This document shows, piece after piece, positions 1 through 9,588 of a stretch of 64,000 bases of DNA. Made by a program: the position numbers and the translations under genes. The notes under the pieces are model-generated. The model was given only the letters and a program-made list of their open reading frames with translations. It was not told the origin of the DNA and searched no databases. Position 1 is the stretch's first letter, and every line of letters begins with the position of its first letter. Source of the DNA: Verrucomicrobiota bacterium (GTDB lineage: Bacteria; Verrucomicrobiota; Verrucomicrobiia; Opitutales; Opitutaceae); assembly GCA_014584295.1 (NCBI GenBank), contig JACTNC010000063.1:124001-188000 (forward strand), given 5' to 3'.

Positions 1-355
1 GAAATTGGGCACCCTTCTTTCCGACGGCTACAAACTTGGCGGGCGTCTTGATCTCCGTGACCAGCTTGAAGAGATTGGAGTTGAGAGGACCGCAAAGACC
101 CTTGTCGGTCGAGATGAGCAGAATGCCGCGGGTCTTGACCTCGCGCTTGGCGAGAAAGGCATGCTGGGATTCATCCACGCGGGGGGCGAGCGCCGCCAGC
201 ATGGTCGCCATCAACTGGGCATAGGGCCGGCCGGCAAGCGCGGCCTGCTGCGCCTTCTTCATCTTGGACGCCGCCACCAATTCCATCGCCCGGGTGATCT
301 GGCGTGTGTTCTTTACCGACTTGATGCGGCGTCGGATGTCGCGGGTTGAGGGCAT
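1..355 (-). CDS. atpG: ATP synthase F1 subunit gamma (partial, C-terminus outside window)
   Basis: N-terminal 118 residues of the F1 central-stalk subunit that rotates inside the alpha3beta3 ring. The reading frame starts at ATG (355-353) with [20 protein letters not shown] and continues with the family-typical [16 protein letters not shown] helix and the DKGLCGPLN segment. It stays open to the first base of the window, so the gene is cut by the window edge and not broken. It lies 48 bases downstream of atpA in the standard order alpha-gamma; beta and epsilon are expected beyond the left edge. Confidence 0.95.
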   Translation of the reverse strand, partial: MPSTRDIRRRIKSVKNTRQITRAMELVAASKMKKAQQAALAGRPYAQLMATMLAALAPRVDESQHAFLAKREVKTRGILLISTDKGLCGPLNSNLFKLVTEIKTPAKFVAVGKKGAQF

Positions 356-403
356 GTCAGTTGGAACCTAGCGGCTGGAACTTGAAGGAACCGGAATCAC
401 GCC

Positions 404-1930
404 TCAGGCGGCAAACGATGACTTCCATTCGTCCACGGCCGTCTTGATCTTGGCCTCGAGATCCTTGTCGAGAGCGGCCTTCGTGCGAATTTCCGTGAGC
501 AGCGCATCCTTGCGGGTGCTGAAAAAATCGCGAAGCGAAACTGCAGCGGCGGTGACCTTCTTGATGTCGAGGTCATCGTAGTAGCCTTTCTGCATCGCCC
601 AGAGCGTGACAACCTGCTGTTCGATGGGCACGGGGCTGAAGGCCGGCTGCTTGAAGAGTTCAACGATGCGCGCACCGCGATCGAGCTGGCCCTTCGTCTT
701 GGCGTCGAGGTCCGAACCGAACTGCGCAAAGGCGGCGAGTTCGCGGAACTGGGCGAGTTCGCCCTTCAATTTGCCGCCAACCTGTTTTGTCGCCTTGATC
801 TGCGCCGAGGAACCAACGCGGGAGACCGAAAGCCCCACGGAGACCGCGGGCCGGATGCCCTGGTTGAAAAGATCGGTCTCAAGGAAGATCTGCCCATCCG
901 TGATCGAAATGACGTTCGTCGGAATGTAGGCAGAGACGTCGCCCGCAAGCGTCTCGATGATCGGCAGCGCGGTGAGCGAGCCCTTGCCATCGAGGCGTGC
1001 GGCGCGCTCGAGCAGACGGGAGTGAAGGTAGAAAACATCGCCCGGGTAGGCTTCGCGGCCTGAGGGACGCTTCAGGATCAGTGAAATCTGACGGTAGGCG
1101 ACGGCATGCTTGGACAGGTCATCATAGACGATGAGCGCATCCATGCCGTTTTCCATGAACCACTCGCCCACGGCTGCGCCGGAGTACGGAGCGAGGTACT
1201 GGTTGGCGGGATTGTCGGCAGCGGGAGCCGCGACAATGACGGTAAACTCCAGGGCACCCGCGGCCTCGAGCGCACCGATGGTGCGCACGATGTTGGAATT
1301 CTTCTGTCCGATCGCGACGTAGATCGAGTACACCGGACGGAAATTCTTGTCGCCGCTTGCGAGGCCGACCTTGTTGATCTTCGCCTGGTTGATGATCGTG
1401 TCGATCGCGATGGTCGTCTTGCCCGTGCCACGGTCCCCAATGATCAGCTCGCGCTGACCGCGGCCGATGGGAATCATGGAGTCGATCGCCATGATGCCGG
1501 TGAAGAGCGGCTGGGAGACCGATTTGCGAACGATGATGCCCGGGGCGATCTTCTCGACCGGATAGGTTTCGGTGGATGCAATCGGGCCCTTGCCGTCGAC
1601 GGGATTGCCGAGCGCGTCGACCACCCGGCCCAGCAGGCCCTTGCCCACGGGGATGGAGAGAAGCTTGCCGGTCGTCTGAACCTCGTCGCCCTCCTTCAGT
1701 TTCGAGATATCGCCAAGGACGACGCAGCCGACCTCATCCTGCTCAAGATTGAGCGCGATGCCGATGGCACCGCCGGGAAACTGCACCATTTCGTTGTACA
1801 CGACATCCGACAGGCCGTCGATCTTGGCAACGCCGTCGGCGACCGTGCGGATGACTCCGGTGTTCTTGCGGACTGCCTTGCTGGAAAGTCTGGCGATCTG
1901 CTGTTCGATTTGTTCGAGGACCGTGCTCAT
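404..1930 (-). CDS. atpA: ATP synthase F1 subunit alpha
   Basis: Full-length (508 aa) non-catalytic nucleotide-binding subunit of F1-ATPase. It has the N-terminal beta-barrel, a P-loop near residue 170 reading GDRGTGKT (most alpha subunits have GDRQTGKT), and the family block around [18 protein letters not shown] (here RPAVSVG...), which includes the arginine placed at the catalytic interface. It sits between delta and gamma in the operon. The Gln-to-Gly change in the P-loop is the only oddity seen and need not affect binding. Confidence 0.97.
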   Translation of the reverse strand: MSTVLEQIEQQIARLSSKAVRKNTGVIRTVADGVAKIDGLSDVVYNEMVQFPGGAIGIALNLEQDEVGCVVLGDISKLKEGDEVQTTGKLLSIPVGKGLLGRVVDALGNPVDGKGPIASTETYPVEKIAPGIIVRKSVSQPLFTGIMAIDSMIPIGRGQRELIIGDRGTGKTTIAIDTIINQAKINKVGLASGDKNFRPVYSIYVAIGQKNSNIVRTIGALEAAGALEFTVIVAAPAADNPANQYLAPYSGAAVGEWFMENGMDALIVYDDLSKHAVAYRQISLILKRPSGREAYPGDVFYLHSRLLERAARLDGKGSLTALPIIETLAGDVSAYIPTNVISITDGQIFLETDLFNQGIRPAVSVGLSVSRVGSSAQIKATKQVGGKLKGELAQFRELAAFAQFGSDLDAKTKGQLDRGARIVELFKQPAFSPVPIEQQVVTLWAMQKGYYDDLDIKKVTAAAVSLRDFFSTRKDALLTEIRTKAALDKDLEAKIKTAVDEWKSSFAA

Positions 1931-1969
1931 GCGGCGGTAAGGTTGGACTGCTTTTGAAAAGGGAGAAAA

Positions 1970-2359
1970 TTAGACGGAAAGGCCGGACAACTGGTTGGCC
2001 ACGGAGGATTCGTACACATCGTCGCCGACGCGCACGCGCACGCCAGCGAGGAGCCCGGGGGCATCCTTCGCGACGGCAACGATCGGGCGCCCGTAGCGGC
2101 GGGCCATGGCGGCTTCAATCGAAGCCAGCACACCCTGCGCGAGCGGACCCGCGTGCTCCACCACCGCCCGCCCACGGGCGAATTCAATGGCGACAAGGCG
2201 ACGATAGGCCAGGAGAACCGCCATCGGCTGTGCGGGGGGATTCTTTTCGAGATACTGAAGCACACCTGCCACCCGCTCGGCCGAAAGTGCCCCGTCGGCG
2301 AGGCTCATGGAGAAAAGCTGGCGGGCGAGCTGCTGGACTTGCTTTTGATGGGCGGCCAT
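1970..2359 (-). CDS. atpH: ATP synthase F1 subunit delta, short form
   Basis: Position between b and alpha subunits and the C-terminal block (GVRVRVGDDVYESSVANQLSGL) identify this as the delta (OSCP) stator subunit linking F1 to the b stalk. At 129 residues it is about 50 shorter than the usual 175-185. The C-terminal domain is intact, but the N-terminal six-helix bundle seems reduced. It starts with MAAHQKQVQQLARQLF, which aligns with the usual first helix, so the loss would be internal and not a wrong start. No frameshift was seen. Confidence 0.85.
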   Translation of the reverse strand: MAAHQKQVQQLARQLFSMSLADGALSAERVAGVLQYLEKNPPAQPMAVLLAYRRLVAIEFARGRAVVEHAGPLAQGVLASIEAAMARRYGRPIVAVAKDAPGLLAGVRVRVGDDVYESSVANQLSGLSV

Positions 2360-2405
2360 TGCTTCGAAAGGGGAAAGGACGTCGGAAACGGGGCGGAGCG
2401 CAGCG

Positions 2406-2978
2406 TCAGATGCTGCTCAGTTCCCGCGCCGCAGCGTCGTTGTAGCGGCTGCGCTCAGCATCGGTCAGCTCCTTGCTGAGCACGCGCTGGGTCGTAGCAA
2501 TCACGAGGCGGGAAATCTCGCCGCGGGCCTGTTCGAGCATCTTGCGGTGCTCGAGATCGATCGCCTGCTGCGCCTTCGTGATGATGCCATTGGCGCGCTC
2601 GGTCGCAGCGGCGGTCTCGCGCTCGGAAAGCTCCTTCGCGGTTTTGCGAGCCTCTTCAATGATGCGGGCTGCCTCGACTTGTGCCGTCTTGAGCAGCGCG
2701 GCATTCTCCTGCCGGGCATTGGCGAGCTGGGTTTTTGCGTCCTCGGCGAACTTGAGGCCGTCGGCGATCTTCGCCTTGCGTTCCTCGATGGTGGCCATCA
2801 CAGGCTTGAACGCGAAATACCAGAGCAGCGCAGCGACGACGATGAAGTTGACGGACTGCGCCAGAATGAAGGGCAGATCGATGCCGAAATCCTGGACAAT
2901 CTTTGTGATGCCCGAGGGCGCATCATGGGCGTGGCCTGCGGCTTCAGCAGCGGCGAAGAAGAGCATCGAGGAGAGCAT
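2406..2978 (-). CDS. atpF: ATP synthase F0 subunit b
   Basis: Peripheral-stalk subunit: one N-terminal membrane helix (ILAQSVNFIVVAALLWYF) followed by a long charged amphipathic helix rich in Ala, Glu, Lys and Arg, as usual for b. The ATG at 2978 is chosen; the frame could begin at a TTG at 3008, or at the ATG at 2966. An unusual His/Ala-rich stretch (AAAEAAGHAHDAPSG) precedes the membrane helix. About 190 aa. Lies 59 bases after atpE. Confidence 0.93.
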   Translation of the reverse strand: MLSSMLFFAAAEAAGHAHDAPSGITKIVQDFGIDLPFILAQSVNFIVVAALLWYFAFKPVMATIEERKAKIADGLKFAEDAKTQLANARQENAALLKTAQVEAARIIEEARKTAKELSERETAAATERANGIITKAQQAIDLEHRKMLEQARGEISRLVIATTQRVLSKELTDAERSRYNDAAARELSSI

Positions 2979-3037
2979 GGCTGAAAAAGGGGCCGCGCGG
3001 GGCGTCAATCGCCTCGCGCGGAGAAGGATGTAACGGA

Positions 3038-3250
3038 TTACTTGCCGAGGAACAGCGCGTAGAAGGCAACCGCTTCAGCGAGCGCCATGCCGATGATGGC
3101 CTGGACGAGGATCTTGCCGGAAGCGCCGGGATTGCGACCGACGGCTTCGACAGCCTTGGTGCCGACGATGCCTACGCCGAGGGCGGCGCCGAGACAGCCC
3201 AGCGCGCCCTGAATGCTGCCGGAGACTTCAGCGAGGAGTGTGGTGATCAT
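3038..3250 (-). CDS. atpE: ATP synthase F0 subunit c
   Basis: 70-residue two-helix hairpin that forms the rotor ring. The polar loop is GRNPGASGK and the ion-binding carboxylate is the Glu in GMALAEAVAFYALF in the second helix. The residue after this Glu is Ala, not Ser/Thr, and the first helix lacks the Gln seen in sodium-binding c subunits. A proton is therefore the likely coupling ion (inference from family knowledge). Confidence 0.95.
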   Translation of the reverse strand: MITTLLAEVSGSIQGALGCLGAALGVGIVGTKAVEAVGRNPGASGKILVQAIIGMALAEAVAFYALFLGK

Positions 3251-3322
3251 ATGTGGAGGTTGTTGGTTGTTTTGCCCGCCGTGCGCACGTTGTGCACGCT
3301 CCCGGCGGAAAAGAGATGAAGA

Positions 3323-4234
3323 TCAGTGGTGGGATCCGGCAGCCTTGTCGGATCCATGACCTGCGGCACCGTGGCCTTCCTCATGGCCGTCGCCATGATT
3401 GCAAATCAGTCCGATGTACACGCTGACAAGAAGCGTGAAGACCAGCGCCTGGACAAAGCCGATGAGGATTTCGAGGAAGTAGAACGGGATCGGCAGTCCC
3501 CATTTCAGGATGCCCGTCATCGCATGGATGAGGTTCTCCCCACCAAAGACATTGCCGAAAAGCCGGAAGGAAAGTGAAACCGGGCGAAACGCGATGGATA
3601 TGAGCTCGATAAGACCGACCGCAAAAAAGATCAGGAACAGGAAATAGTAGATCACTGCAGGGATCTCGTTCTTGTTCGCCTTGTTGCCAAAGATGTCATG
3701 GATGATGACCTTCGGGCCTGCATAGCGGAAGACGAAGTAGATCCATGCAATGAACGAGACCATTGCCAACGCGATCGTGCTGTTCATGTCAGCATTGCCC
3801 GGACGAACAAAGTCCCGCCACACGTTGTGGTCCTGATCGAAGATCTTGACCGTCCCGACTCCGGGGAACAGTCCGCTCCAATTCTGGATCAGGATGTAGA
3901 TGAACAATCCGACCAGCAGCGGAAATGTCGCTCGGGCCACCTTGCTGCCCACAATCGGTGATGTCAGATCCATCACACCTTCAACAAGGCTTTCGACAAC
4001 AGACTGACCCCGCGAGGGCACCAGCTTGGGTCGACCCACAGCGATTCGAATCAGGATGATCAACGCCGCGGCAACGACCCAGCTCGTCACCATGCTGTTC
4101 GTCACCGGAAGCGGCCCAATCTGAAAAAGCGCCTCTGCCGCAGGTACGACGCCATGGGATTCTCCCGAGGCAAATACCTGCGTGCCCAGAAACGGCAGGC
4201 TGGCAGATAAGGCGAGAGTTTGGACCCGTGTCAT
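3323..4234 (-). CDS. atpB: ATP synthase F0 subunit a
   Basis: Membrane subunit forming the proton half-channels against the c ring. Several hydrophobic segments are visible, and the essential Arg is in VSLSFRLFGNVFGGE near residue 220. The frame is open to 4348, but the ATG at 4234 (MTRVQTLALSASLPFLGTQV) begins a signal-like N-terminus and gives 303 aa, so it is preferred. The C-terminus is His/Gly-rich (NHGDGHEEGHGAAGHGSDKA). It is first in the operon; no atpI is seen upstream. Confidence 0.93.
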   Translation of the reverse strand: MTRVQTLALSASLPFLGTQVFASGESHGVVPAAEALFQIGPLPVTNSMVTSWVVAAALIILIRIAVGRPKLVPSRGQSVVESLVEGVMDLTSPIVGSKVARATFPLLVGLFIYILIQNWSGLFPGVGTVKIFDQDHNVWRDFVRPGNADMNSTIALAMVSFIAWIYFVFRYAGPKVIIHDIFGNKANKNEIPAVIYYFLFLIFFAVGLIELISIAFRPVSLSFRLFGNVFGGENLIHAMTGILKWGLPIPFYFLEILIGFVQALVFTLLVSVYIGLICNHGDGHEEGHGAAGHGSDKAAGSHH

Positions 4235-4482
4235 GTATGCGTGAAGAGACGTGAAGAGACTGGAAAGGTTCAAACCAAGCCAAACGCCTTCTTCTCCGTC
4301 AACCTTGGAAATGCCACTTTCTCCTCCCCCGCGAAGGAATAAGCGCACCGCCCTTTCCCGGTTGCACCACTAATGCCGGACATCATGCGCAATCACCTTC
4401 GAGCGATCACCCTTCCCGCTATACAGCGGCCTACGTTCAACCGAACTGTAGCCAACTGATTGAATTAGCTATGAGCTCCTAG

Positions 4483-4716
4483 CTACTTTCGCATTCTCAC
4501 ACGATCACCCGGGGAGATACGAATCTTCCCCTCCTTTGCCGTCGTCCAGATATCCGAGACTTCTTTCAGCTTCGCCGGCAATTCCTCCTCCGGATTCACC
4601 TGCACCCGCACCTTGGCAACCCGCCGCAGGCGTTTGTTTGCGCGCCGCTTGTCTTCCGCGGCACTCGGCGCGGCAGTGACTCCGACAAAAGGCGACTTTC
4701 TCCGGGAATGACTCAT
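4483..4716 (-). CDS. Small basic conserved protein
   Basis: 77 residues, strongly basic (KRRANKRLRRVAKVRVQVNP), no membrane segment or signal peptide. Proteins starting MSHSRRKSP with this KRxANxRLRR block recur in several phyla but have no assigned function; the charge suggests nucleic-acid or ribosome contact (inference). It lies upstream of atpB on the same strand, about 250 bases away, and is divergent from the lactonase gene. Confidence 0.7.
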   Translation of the reverse strand: MSHSRRKSPFVGVTAAPSAAEDKRRANKRLRRVAKVRVQVNPEEELPAKLKEVSDIWTTAKEGKIRISPGDRVRMRK

Positions 4717-4890
4717 TCGCCGGGACGACTATTTCACGTCGGCACGTCCCGGGCAATCGGCAATTGCTCTGCCAGCTGCCACGCCGGACGTGGAGAAGAA
4801 CACCACTCTCATCGACCTGCCGGGTCTGTTTCGCCAATTCAGCGGGATACGGCTTGGTATGGAGGAAACCTTGTACTACGAAGGTCTGCT

Positions 4891-6042
4891 ATGCACCCCT
4901 TGCCCACTACCCGTTCAATTCACCTCGGACTTAGCCTTGTGCTGGTCCTCGGTGCGCTTATCGCACCGCTCGCCTGTTACGCCGAATCCTGGCACGTTTT
5001 CTTCGGAACCGGCGGACTTGGCGCGGATGGCATCTACCGATCGGAATTCGATACAACCAATGGTAAACTCAGTCCCGCCATCAAGGTCGCTACCGCATCT
5101 AGTCCGGGCTTTCTGGCCCTTAATCCGCGTGGCGGCATTCTCTATGCCGTGGCCACATTGGACAAGGTTCCGGTCGTGGCGGCCTACCGGATCAATGCCG
5201 ACGGATCACTCTCGTTTCTGAGCCAATCTCCCGTCGGCGATGGCGCGTCCGCTCATATCGCCGTGCATCCTTCGGGCCGGTTTCTCCTCACAGCGCAGTA
5301 TGGCGGCGGCTCCGTTGCCCTCTTCCCCTTGGACTCCGAGGGCAAGCCGGGCGCGGCACAATTGACCGAGCATGCGGGGGGCGCGCGTGTGGTCGCCAAA
5401 CGGCAGGACTCGCCGCATCCGCATTGGTGCGGATTTTCACCCGACGGACGGTTCGCACTCGTGCCGGATCTCGGCCTCGACCGGATCATGATCTATCGCG
5501 TCGATCAGAACAAACCCACGATCGAGCCCCACGGATATGCGACCTCCCTTCCAGGTTCAGGTCCGCGCCACCTCCGCTTTTCCCCTGATGGACGCTTCAT
5601 CTACCTCCTGGAGGAGTTGTCGCTCACCGTAACCACGTTCGCTTGGGATGCTGCCAACGGAACCGCCAAGAGACTTTCCACCGTGCCGACCTTGAGCGAG
5701 GAAACGAAGGCTGCAGAGGCAATGAATGCTGCAGCGGAAATCCTGGTGCACCCGAATGGGCGATTTGTCTACGCGTCAAATCGCGGCAATGACACAGTGA
5801 CCGTTTTCCATGCCGATCCGGAGACCTCTGCACTCAAGCCCGTGCAAGTCCAGCCGGTACGAGGTGCGTTTCCCAGAAACATCAATCTCGCGCCCGGGAG
5901 CGGATGGCTGCTCACTGCGGGTCAGGACTCCAATACCGTTTCCGTCCATAAACTGGATTCCATAACGGGTAAACTGACCTTTCAAACCAAGGGCGTGATA
6001 AACTTGCCGGCACCCATTTGCATCCTCTTTGTGAAGAAGTGA
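4891..6042 (+). CDS. Secreted lactonase-type seven-bladed beta-propeller
   Basis: 383 aa with a signal peptide (IHLGLSLVLVLGALIAPLACYA). The repeated HPSGRFLL, SPDGRFAL, SPDGRFIY and HPNGRFVY units are the blade signature of the lactonase family (6-phosphogluconolactonase/Pgl type). Export argues against a role in the cytosolic pentose phosphate route, so the substrate is open. The frame extends upstream to 4708, but the ATG at 4891 places the signal peptide at the N-terminus and is preceded by GAAGG. Confidence 0.85.
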   Translation: MHPLPTTRSIHLGLSLVLVLGALIAPLACYAESWHVFFGTGGLGADGIYRSEFDTTNGKLSPAIKVATASSPGFLALNPRGGILYAVATLDKVPVVAAYRINADGSLSFLSQSPVGDGASAHIAVHPSGRFLLTAQYGGGSVALFPLDSEGKPGAAQLTEHAGGARVVAKRQDSPHPHWCGFSPDGRFALVPDLGLDRIMIYRVDQNKPTIEPHGYATSLPGSGPRHLRFSPDGRFIYLLEELSLTVTTFAWDAANGTAKRLSTVPTLSEETKAAEAMNAAAEILVHPNGRFVYASNRGNDTVTVFHADPETSALKPVQVQPVRGAFPRNINLAPGSGWLLTAGQDSNTVSVHKLDSITGKLTFQTKGVINLPAPICILFVKK

Positions 6043-6101
6043 ACAGAAAGCCATTCGGCTTATCCAACACCAGAAAACGGTGGTGATACGCCAATACCTG
6101 T

Positions 6102-6146
6102 CCCTAAACAGTTAGGGGGAAAACCCTACCCCGACTAGGGCTATCC
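6102..6146 (+). promoter_or_regulatory. Candidate operator: dyad plus GGGGGAAA/CTAGGG motif
   Basis: Contains the inverted repeat CCCTAA-acag-TTAGGG (6102-6117) overlapping a GGGGGAAAACCCTA block followed 20 bases later by CTAGGG. A very similar arrangement lies at 9589-9621. Both copies are 100-135 bases upstream of a plus-strand gene. The binding protein is unknown. Confidence 0.4.
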
Positions 6147-6218
6147 CGCACGCTACGCGTTTTTACTCACGCAGCTGCATCTCATGCCGTTATTTCCCTG
6201 AAGGCCTTCGCCACACCC

Positions 6219-6791
6219 GTGGCCGGCCCGCATACTTCTGTGGCAAAAAGTCCAAGTTCATTTCTCAAATCGCTGCGCCCGTCTGCGAATCGTTCGTCTT
6301 CACCGGATCTCGACAAGGCTGCCTCCTCCGAAAAGCCCGTGTCCGTCTCGCTGCCGGCGTCGCCCTATCACCCCGCCCTCGCCTTGTTCGCCAATCAGAA
6401 GCAGGCGCAGGCGACGGCTGACCTGCTGGGCTCCGCGTGGGCGCCAATTCCTTTCGCCTGCGGCTATCTCATCACCGACGGGTGGCACTTCCACGATACC
6501 AATGGCGTGGTCAAGACCTTCTGCCCGGTGCCACACGAGTGTCTCGAAGTGATTCAGGAAATTGTCACCCAGCTCCAGAAGTCGGACCTCGACACGAAAT
6601 ACTACCCGATCCACATCACGCAGGCGCTCCGGGATTCTCCCGGCCTCGCGTCACTCAAACAGGCGGCCTTCGACAGCGTCTGCCTGTGCACGCTGATGCG
6701 AATCGCTCATGCGCCGTATACCGGGGACAAGGATGACTGGCTGACGATCCCCGCCTGGGCGCTTCGCATTCCCAAACGTCGTTATAACTAG
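6219..6791 (+). CDS. Uncharacterised cytosolic protein
   Basis: 190 aa, GTG start inferred. The first ~45 residues are Ser/Pro-rich and probably disordered; the rest looks folded (ALALFANQKQAQATADLLG, a central CGYLITDGWHFHD, and Cys-rich CLCTLMRIAH). There is no signal peptide or membrane helix. No family was recognised. A conserved-looking regulatory motif lies about 100 bases upstream, and the gene converges on the L,D-transpeptidase with only 7 bases between the stop codons. Confidence 0.6.
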   Translation: MAGPHTSVAKSPSSFLKSLRPSANRSSSPDLDKAASSEKPVSVSLPASPYHPALALFANQKQAQATADLLGSAWAPIPFACGYLITDGWHFHDTNGVVKTFCPVPHECLEVIQEIVTQLQKSDLDTKYYPIHITQALRDSPGLASLKQAAFDSVCLCTLMRIAHAPYTGDKDDWLTIPAWALRIPKRRYN

Positions 6792-6798
6792 GCGGACT

Positions 6799-7947
6799 TC
6801 AGGGCTCGACCATCACGGGGAGCCCCACCCACGCGAGACGAAGCAGCGTTTCCGCATCCCAGTTGGCCAGCCGGAAACAGCCATGCGATTCGGTGCGGCC
6901 AACATGCTCCGGTGAGGGAGTCCCATGAATGCCGTATCCCGGGCGGTTAAGTCCGATCCATGCAACGCCAACAGGATTGTTTGGTCCGGGCGGCAGAACG
7001 AGCCTGCGTCCGAGCTCCCGACCCTCCTCCGATTCGACAAAAACAGCGGGATCAAACGTGTAGTCCGGATTGGGAATCACCACCGTCACCCGGAGCAACC
7101 CGACGGGTCGCTTCGCCACTTCGCGACCAATGCTGACCGGAAAATGCGCAACCACGCGGCGGTCGGCAGCACGCGCCGTCAGCGTGCGCGAAGCCAGATG
7201 AATATGAAGTTCCGCGACAGGTCCCTGCACGGCGACACCGGGCACGGAGGGCACCTTGATAACCGTGCCCGCAGGCACCTGCTCCCAGTCAATGCCGGGG
7301 TTGAGTCGCCGCACGAGCTTGTGACTCGCGCGCGAGCGTTCCGCGACGAGTTCAAGGATTGTCGAGAAATCAAGCCGTGTTTGCCGCGACTTTCCCAGCC
7401 AGGTCGGACTCAGAGGCTGAAGGCGCGCGAGATCGGCTTCCGTAACTGTCACTTCAGTCAATGCAGGCGATTCCAGCACGAGGTGCTCGCGAGTGACCGC
7501 ATCGAGAGCGCCGGTTGCAGGAATGGATTCCCTTTCCTGAAACGCCATCAGGGCAGCCTGGGTCTGCGGCCCGGGCACTCCGTCAATCGGTCCGGATGAA
7601 AACCCCACCCGCGCGAGCGCAACCTGCGCCTCAAGCCAGGAGGTTGCAGTCGGAATCGCTTCACCGACGGGCGGGAGAGGCGCCTGGTTCACTGCGGGAG
7701 ATTCTGGAGGCACCGGACTCTTGACGACCTCCCCGTCTGTCACTTCCGGGGGCTGCTCATTTCGCACCGCACGAATTTCAGGAGCTGAAGATTGGACCTG
7801 AATGTCCTTGGGTCGTGTCGGCGCCGAATACCTGTTTTGAGACCGCATGGTCGATTGCACCACTGGCGACTCGGCCATGACCACAGGGTCGAGAAAGGCA
7901 ATCGATCCTGTCAGCAGGATCCACAAGGGAGAAAGTCGCCGGGACAT
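6799..7947 (-). CDS. L,D-transpeptidase (YkuD) with peptidoglycan-binding domain
   Basis: 382 aa exported enzyme for cross-linking peptidoglycan or attaching proteins to it. Order: signal peptide (LWILLTGSIAFLDP), Pro-rich spacer, PG-binding_1 domain near residues 105-160 (FSSGPIDGVPGPQTQAAL), a LysM-like linker (SRASHKLVRRLNPGIDWEQV), and a C-terminal YkuD domain. The catalytic motif is HGTPSPEHVG...ESHGCFRL, with the nucleophilic Cys near residue 355. Lies 120 bases downstream of a NamZ-like muramidase gene on the same strand, suggesting a cell-wall pair. Confidence 0.93.
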   Translation of the reverse strand: MSRRLSPLWILLTGSIAFLDPVVMAESPVVQSTMRSQNRYSAPTRPKDIQVQSSAPEIRAVRNEQPPEVTDGEVVKSPVPPESPAVNQAPLPPVGEAIPTATSWLEAQVALARVGFSSGPIDGVPGPQTQAALMAFQERESIPATGALDAVTREHLVLESPALTEVTVTEADLARLQPLSPTWLGKSRQTRLDFSTILELVAERSRASHKLVRRLNPGIDWEQVPAGTVIKVPSVPGVAVQGPVAELHIHLASRTLTARAADRRVVAHFPVSIGREVAKRPVGLLRVTVVIPNPDYTFDPAVFVESEEGRELGRRLVLPPGPNNPVGVAWIGLNRPGYGIHGTPSPEHVGRTESHGCFRLANWDAETLLRLAWVGLPVMVEP

Positions 7948-8067
7948 GATGGAAGAATCACACGTCTCTATCGTCGCGCTCCGTGATCAGAGGGCCGGTT
8001 GCGCGGGTCAAATGCCAAAGCTCATTGCCTCGCGCGATTCAACAACGTGCTTGGCGAGCGATGCCAG

Positions 8068-9444
8068 TCATGGGTAGAGCCAGAACGCACGAGATTTCTC
8101 CCGGAATGACGCAGCCCTTTCCTTCCAGTCGCGAATGAACGCCTCGACATCGACATCGGCTCCGCGCAGCAGGAGGGCTTCCCACCAGGCGGTTGATCCG
8201 ACATGGATGTTGAATGATCGCGACTCCTTCGCTCCCAGCTTCGCAAAGGGATTGGGAGGATCGTAGCGACAGGCAAGTCGCAGGAGATGGAAACTCAGTT
8301 CCGTGGGATTCCATGCCTCCCAATCCCGGACCTCGACCCAGACACGCGTCGTCTGCCGGCCGTTCAAGTCGCCAGCAGGAATCAGCCGATAGGCCAGACC
8401 AGGAAGGTCCCAGGCCCTGAGTTCCTTTTCGAGTCGCGCCGCGCTGGTATCCTTGTAGAGCAGGCTTCGAAACGGATGCGCCGTTCCAATGCCATGGGTA
8501 AATCCGCTGTATTCGCAGCCGAGTCCACACATCGCGTAGCCCACGACGGCATCGAAATCAGGAATGTTCGGTGAGGTTGCTACAAACTTCAGCCCCGTCT
8601 CCGGCCACCGCATCTCGCGTCTCCACCCGCGCATGGGCACGACCGTGAGGCGACCCTTTGCGCGGACCTCCTCCGTTACATCCAGCACTCCCGGTGTGCC
8701 CACCGCAAAGCGCGCGAGTTCACCCAAGGTCAACCCATGGACATAAGGGATGGGATACGCGCCAACTCCACTTCGCCATTCCGGATCCAGAAGCGGTCCG
8801 TCGACCTTCAATCCTCCGAGCGGATTCGGGCGGTCGAGCACAATGCACTCCACCCCATTCTCAAAACACGCCTCAAGGGCATATTTCAGGGTGACACCAT
8901 ACGTGTAGGACCGGACGCCAATATCCTGAAGGTCCACCACCAGCGCATCCAAGCCCTTCAACTGTGCCGGTGTCGGACGCCTGTTCTGGCCATGAAGGGA
9001 ATAGACCGGCAAACCCGTCCTCGCATCCGTCAGATCGTCAATCTGGGCACTGGCAGCCTCGGTGCCATAGAGGCCATGCTCAGGGGCAAACAGTGTCGTG
9101 AGCTTCACGCCGGCGGCGTGGGCCAGGACATCCACGGTGGATTCGCCGCGCCGATTGACGCCCGCGGGATGACTCAACAGCCCAATGCGTTTGCCCCTCA
9201 AAGCCGCGAAGCCATCGGCCTCCAAGGTATCCACCCCAAGCATGACCGGAAAGGCCATATCAACCCGCAGGGGAATCTCTTCGGCAATGGTCGTCGGCTC
9301 AGGCACCAAAGCGGGATCAGCCAAACTGCGCTTGCGCCCGCATCCGGTGATCACTTGCAGCGCCACAAACAGGAGCAGCAAAATGCTCCAATGCTGTCGG
9401 GAAGATCCGCTGCACAATGGCATGAGATAGGTTAATCTCCTCAT
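8068..9444 (-). CDS. DUF1343 / NamZ-like exo-beta-N-acetylmuramidase lipoprotein
   Basis: 458 aa. The lipobox VITGC near residue 35 follows a hydrophobic stretch, so the product should be a lipoprotein. Typical DUF1343 blocks follow: GLLSHPAGVNRRGESTVDVL, LFAPEHGLYG, ALVVDLQDIGVRSYTY and VLDRPNPLGG. Characterised members release terminal MurNAc from peptidoglycan fragments. Alternative start at 9423. Adjacent L,D-transpeptidase supports a role in wall turnover. Confidence 0.9.
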   Translation of the reverse strand: MRRLTYLMPLCSGSSRQHWSILLLLFVALQVITGCGRKRSLADPALVPEPTTIAEEIPLRVDMAFPVMLGVDTLEADGFAALRGKRIGLLSHPAGVNRRGESTVDVLAHAAGVKLTTLFAPEHGLYGTEAASAQIDDLTDARTGLPVYSLHGQNRRPTPAQLKGLDALVVDLQDIGVRSYTYGVTLKYALEACFENGVECIVLDRPNPLGGLKVDGPLLDPEWRSGVGAYPIPYVHGLTLGELARFAVGTPGVLDVTEEVRAKGRLTVVPMRGWRREMRWPETGLKFVATSPNIPDFDAVVGYAMCGLGCEYSGFTHGIGTAHPFRSLLYKDTSAARLEKELRAWDLPGLAYRLIPAGDLNGRQTTRVWVEVRDWEAWNPTELSFHLLRLACRYDPPNPFAKLGAKESRSFNIHVGSTAWWEALLLRGADVDVEAFIRDWKERAASFREKSRAFWLYP

Positions 9445-9588
9445 GGATAGCCAATTAAAATACCGTAATGCGTGCCGACATCAAATCCGGCGTATAACCA
9501 ATTGTGGCACAATAGGATCTATCGTTTGCTAGGACCCTGAATAGTGGAAAATTTGTCGTCAATTCTTACAAAATCGATGCGGGCCGAC

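Noticed and set aside
1106-1957. Long open frame antisense to atpA
   Set aside because: Composition is that of a shadow frame in GC-rich coding DNA; atpA on the other strand is certain.
9505-9530. Possible sigma-54 promoter (TGGCAC) before the CTERM gene
   Set aside because: The required TTGC at the -12 position is missing at the correct spacing.
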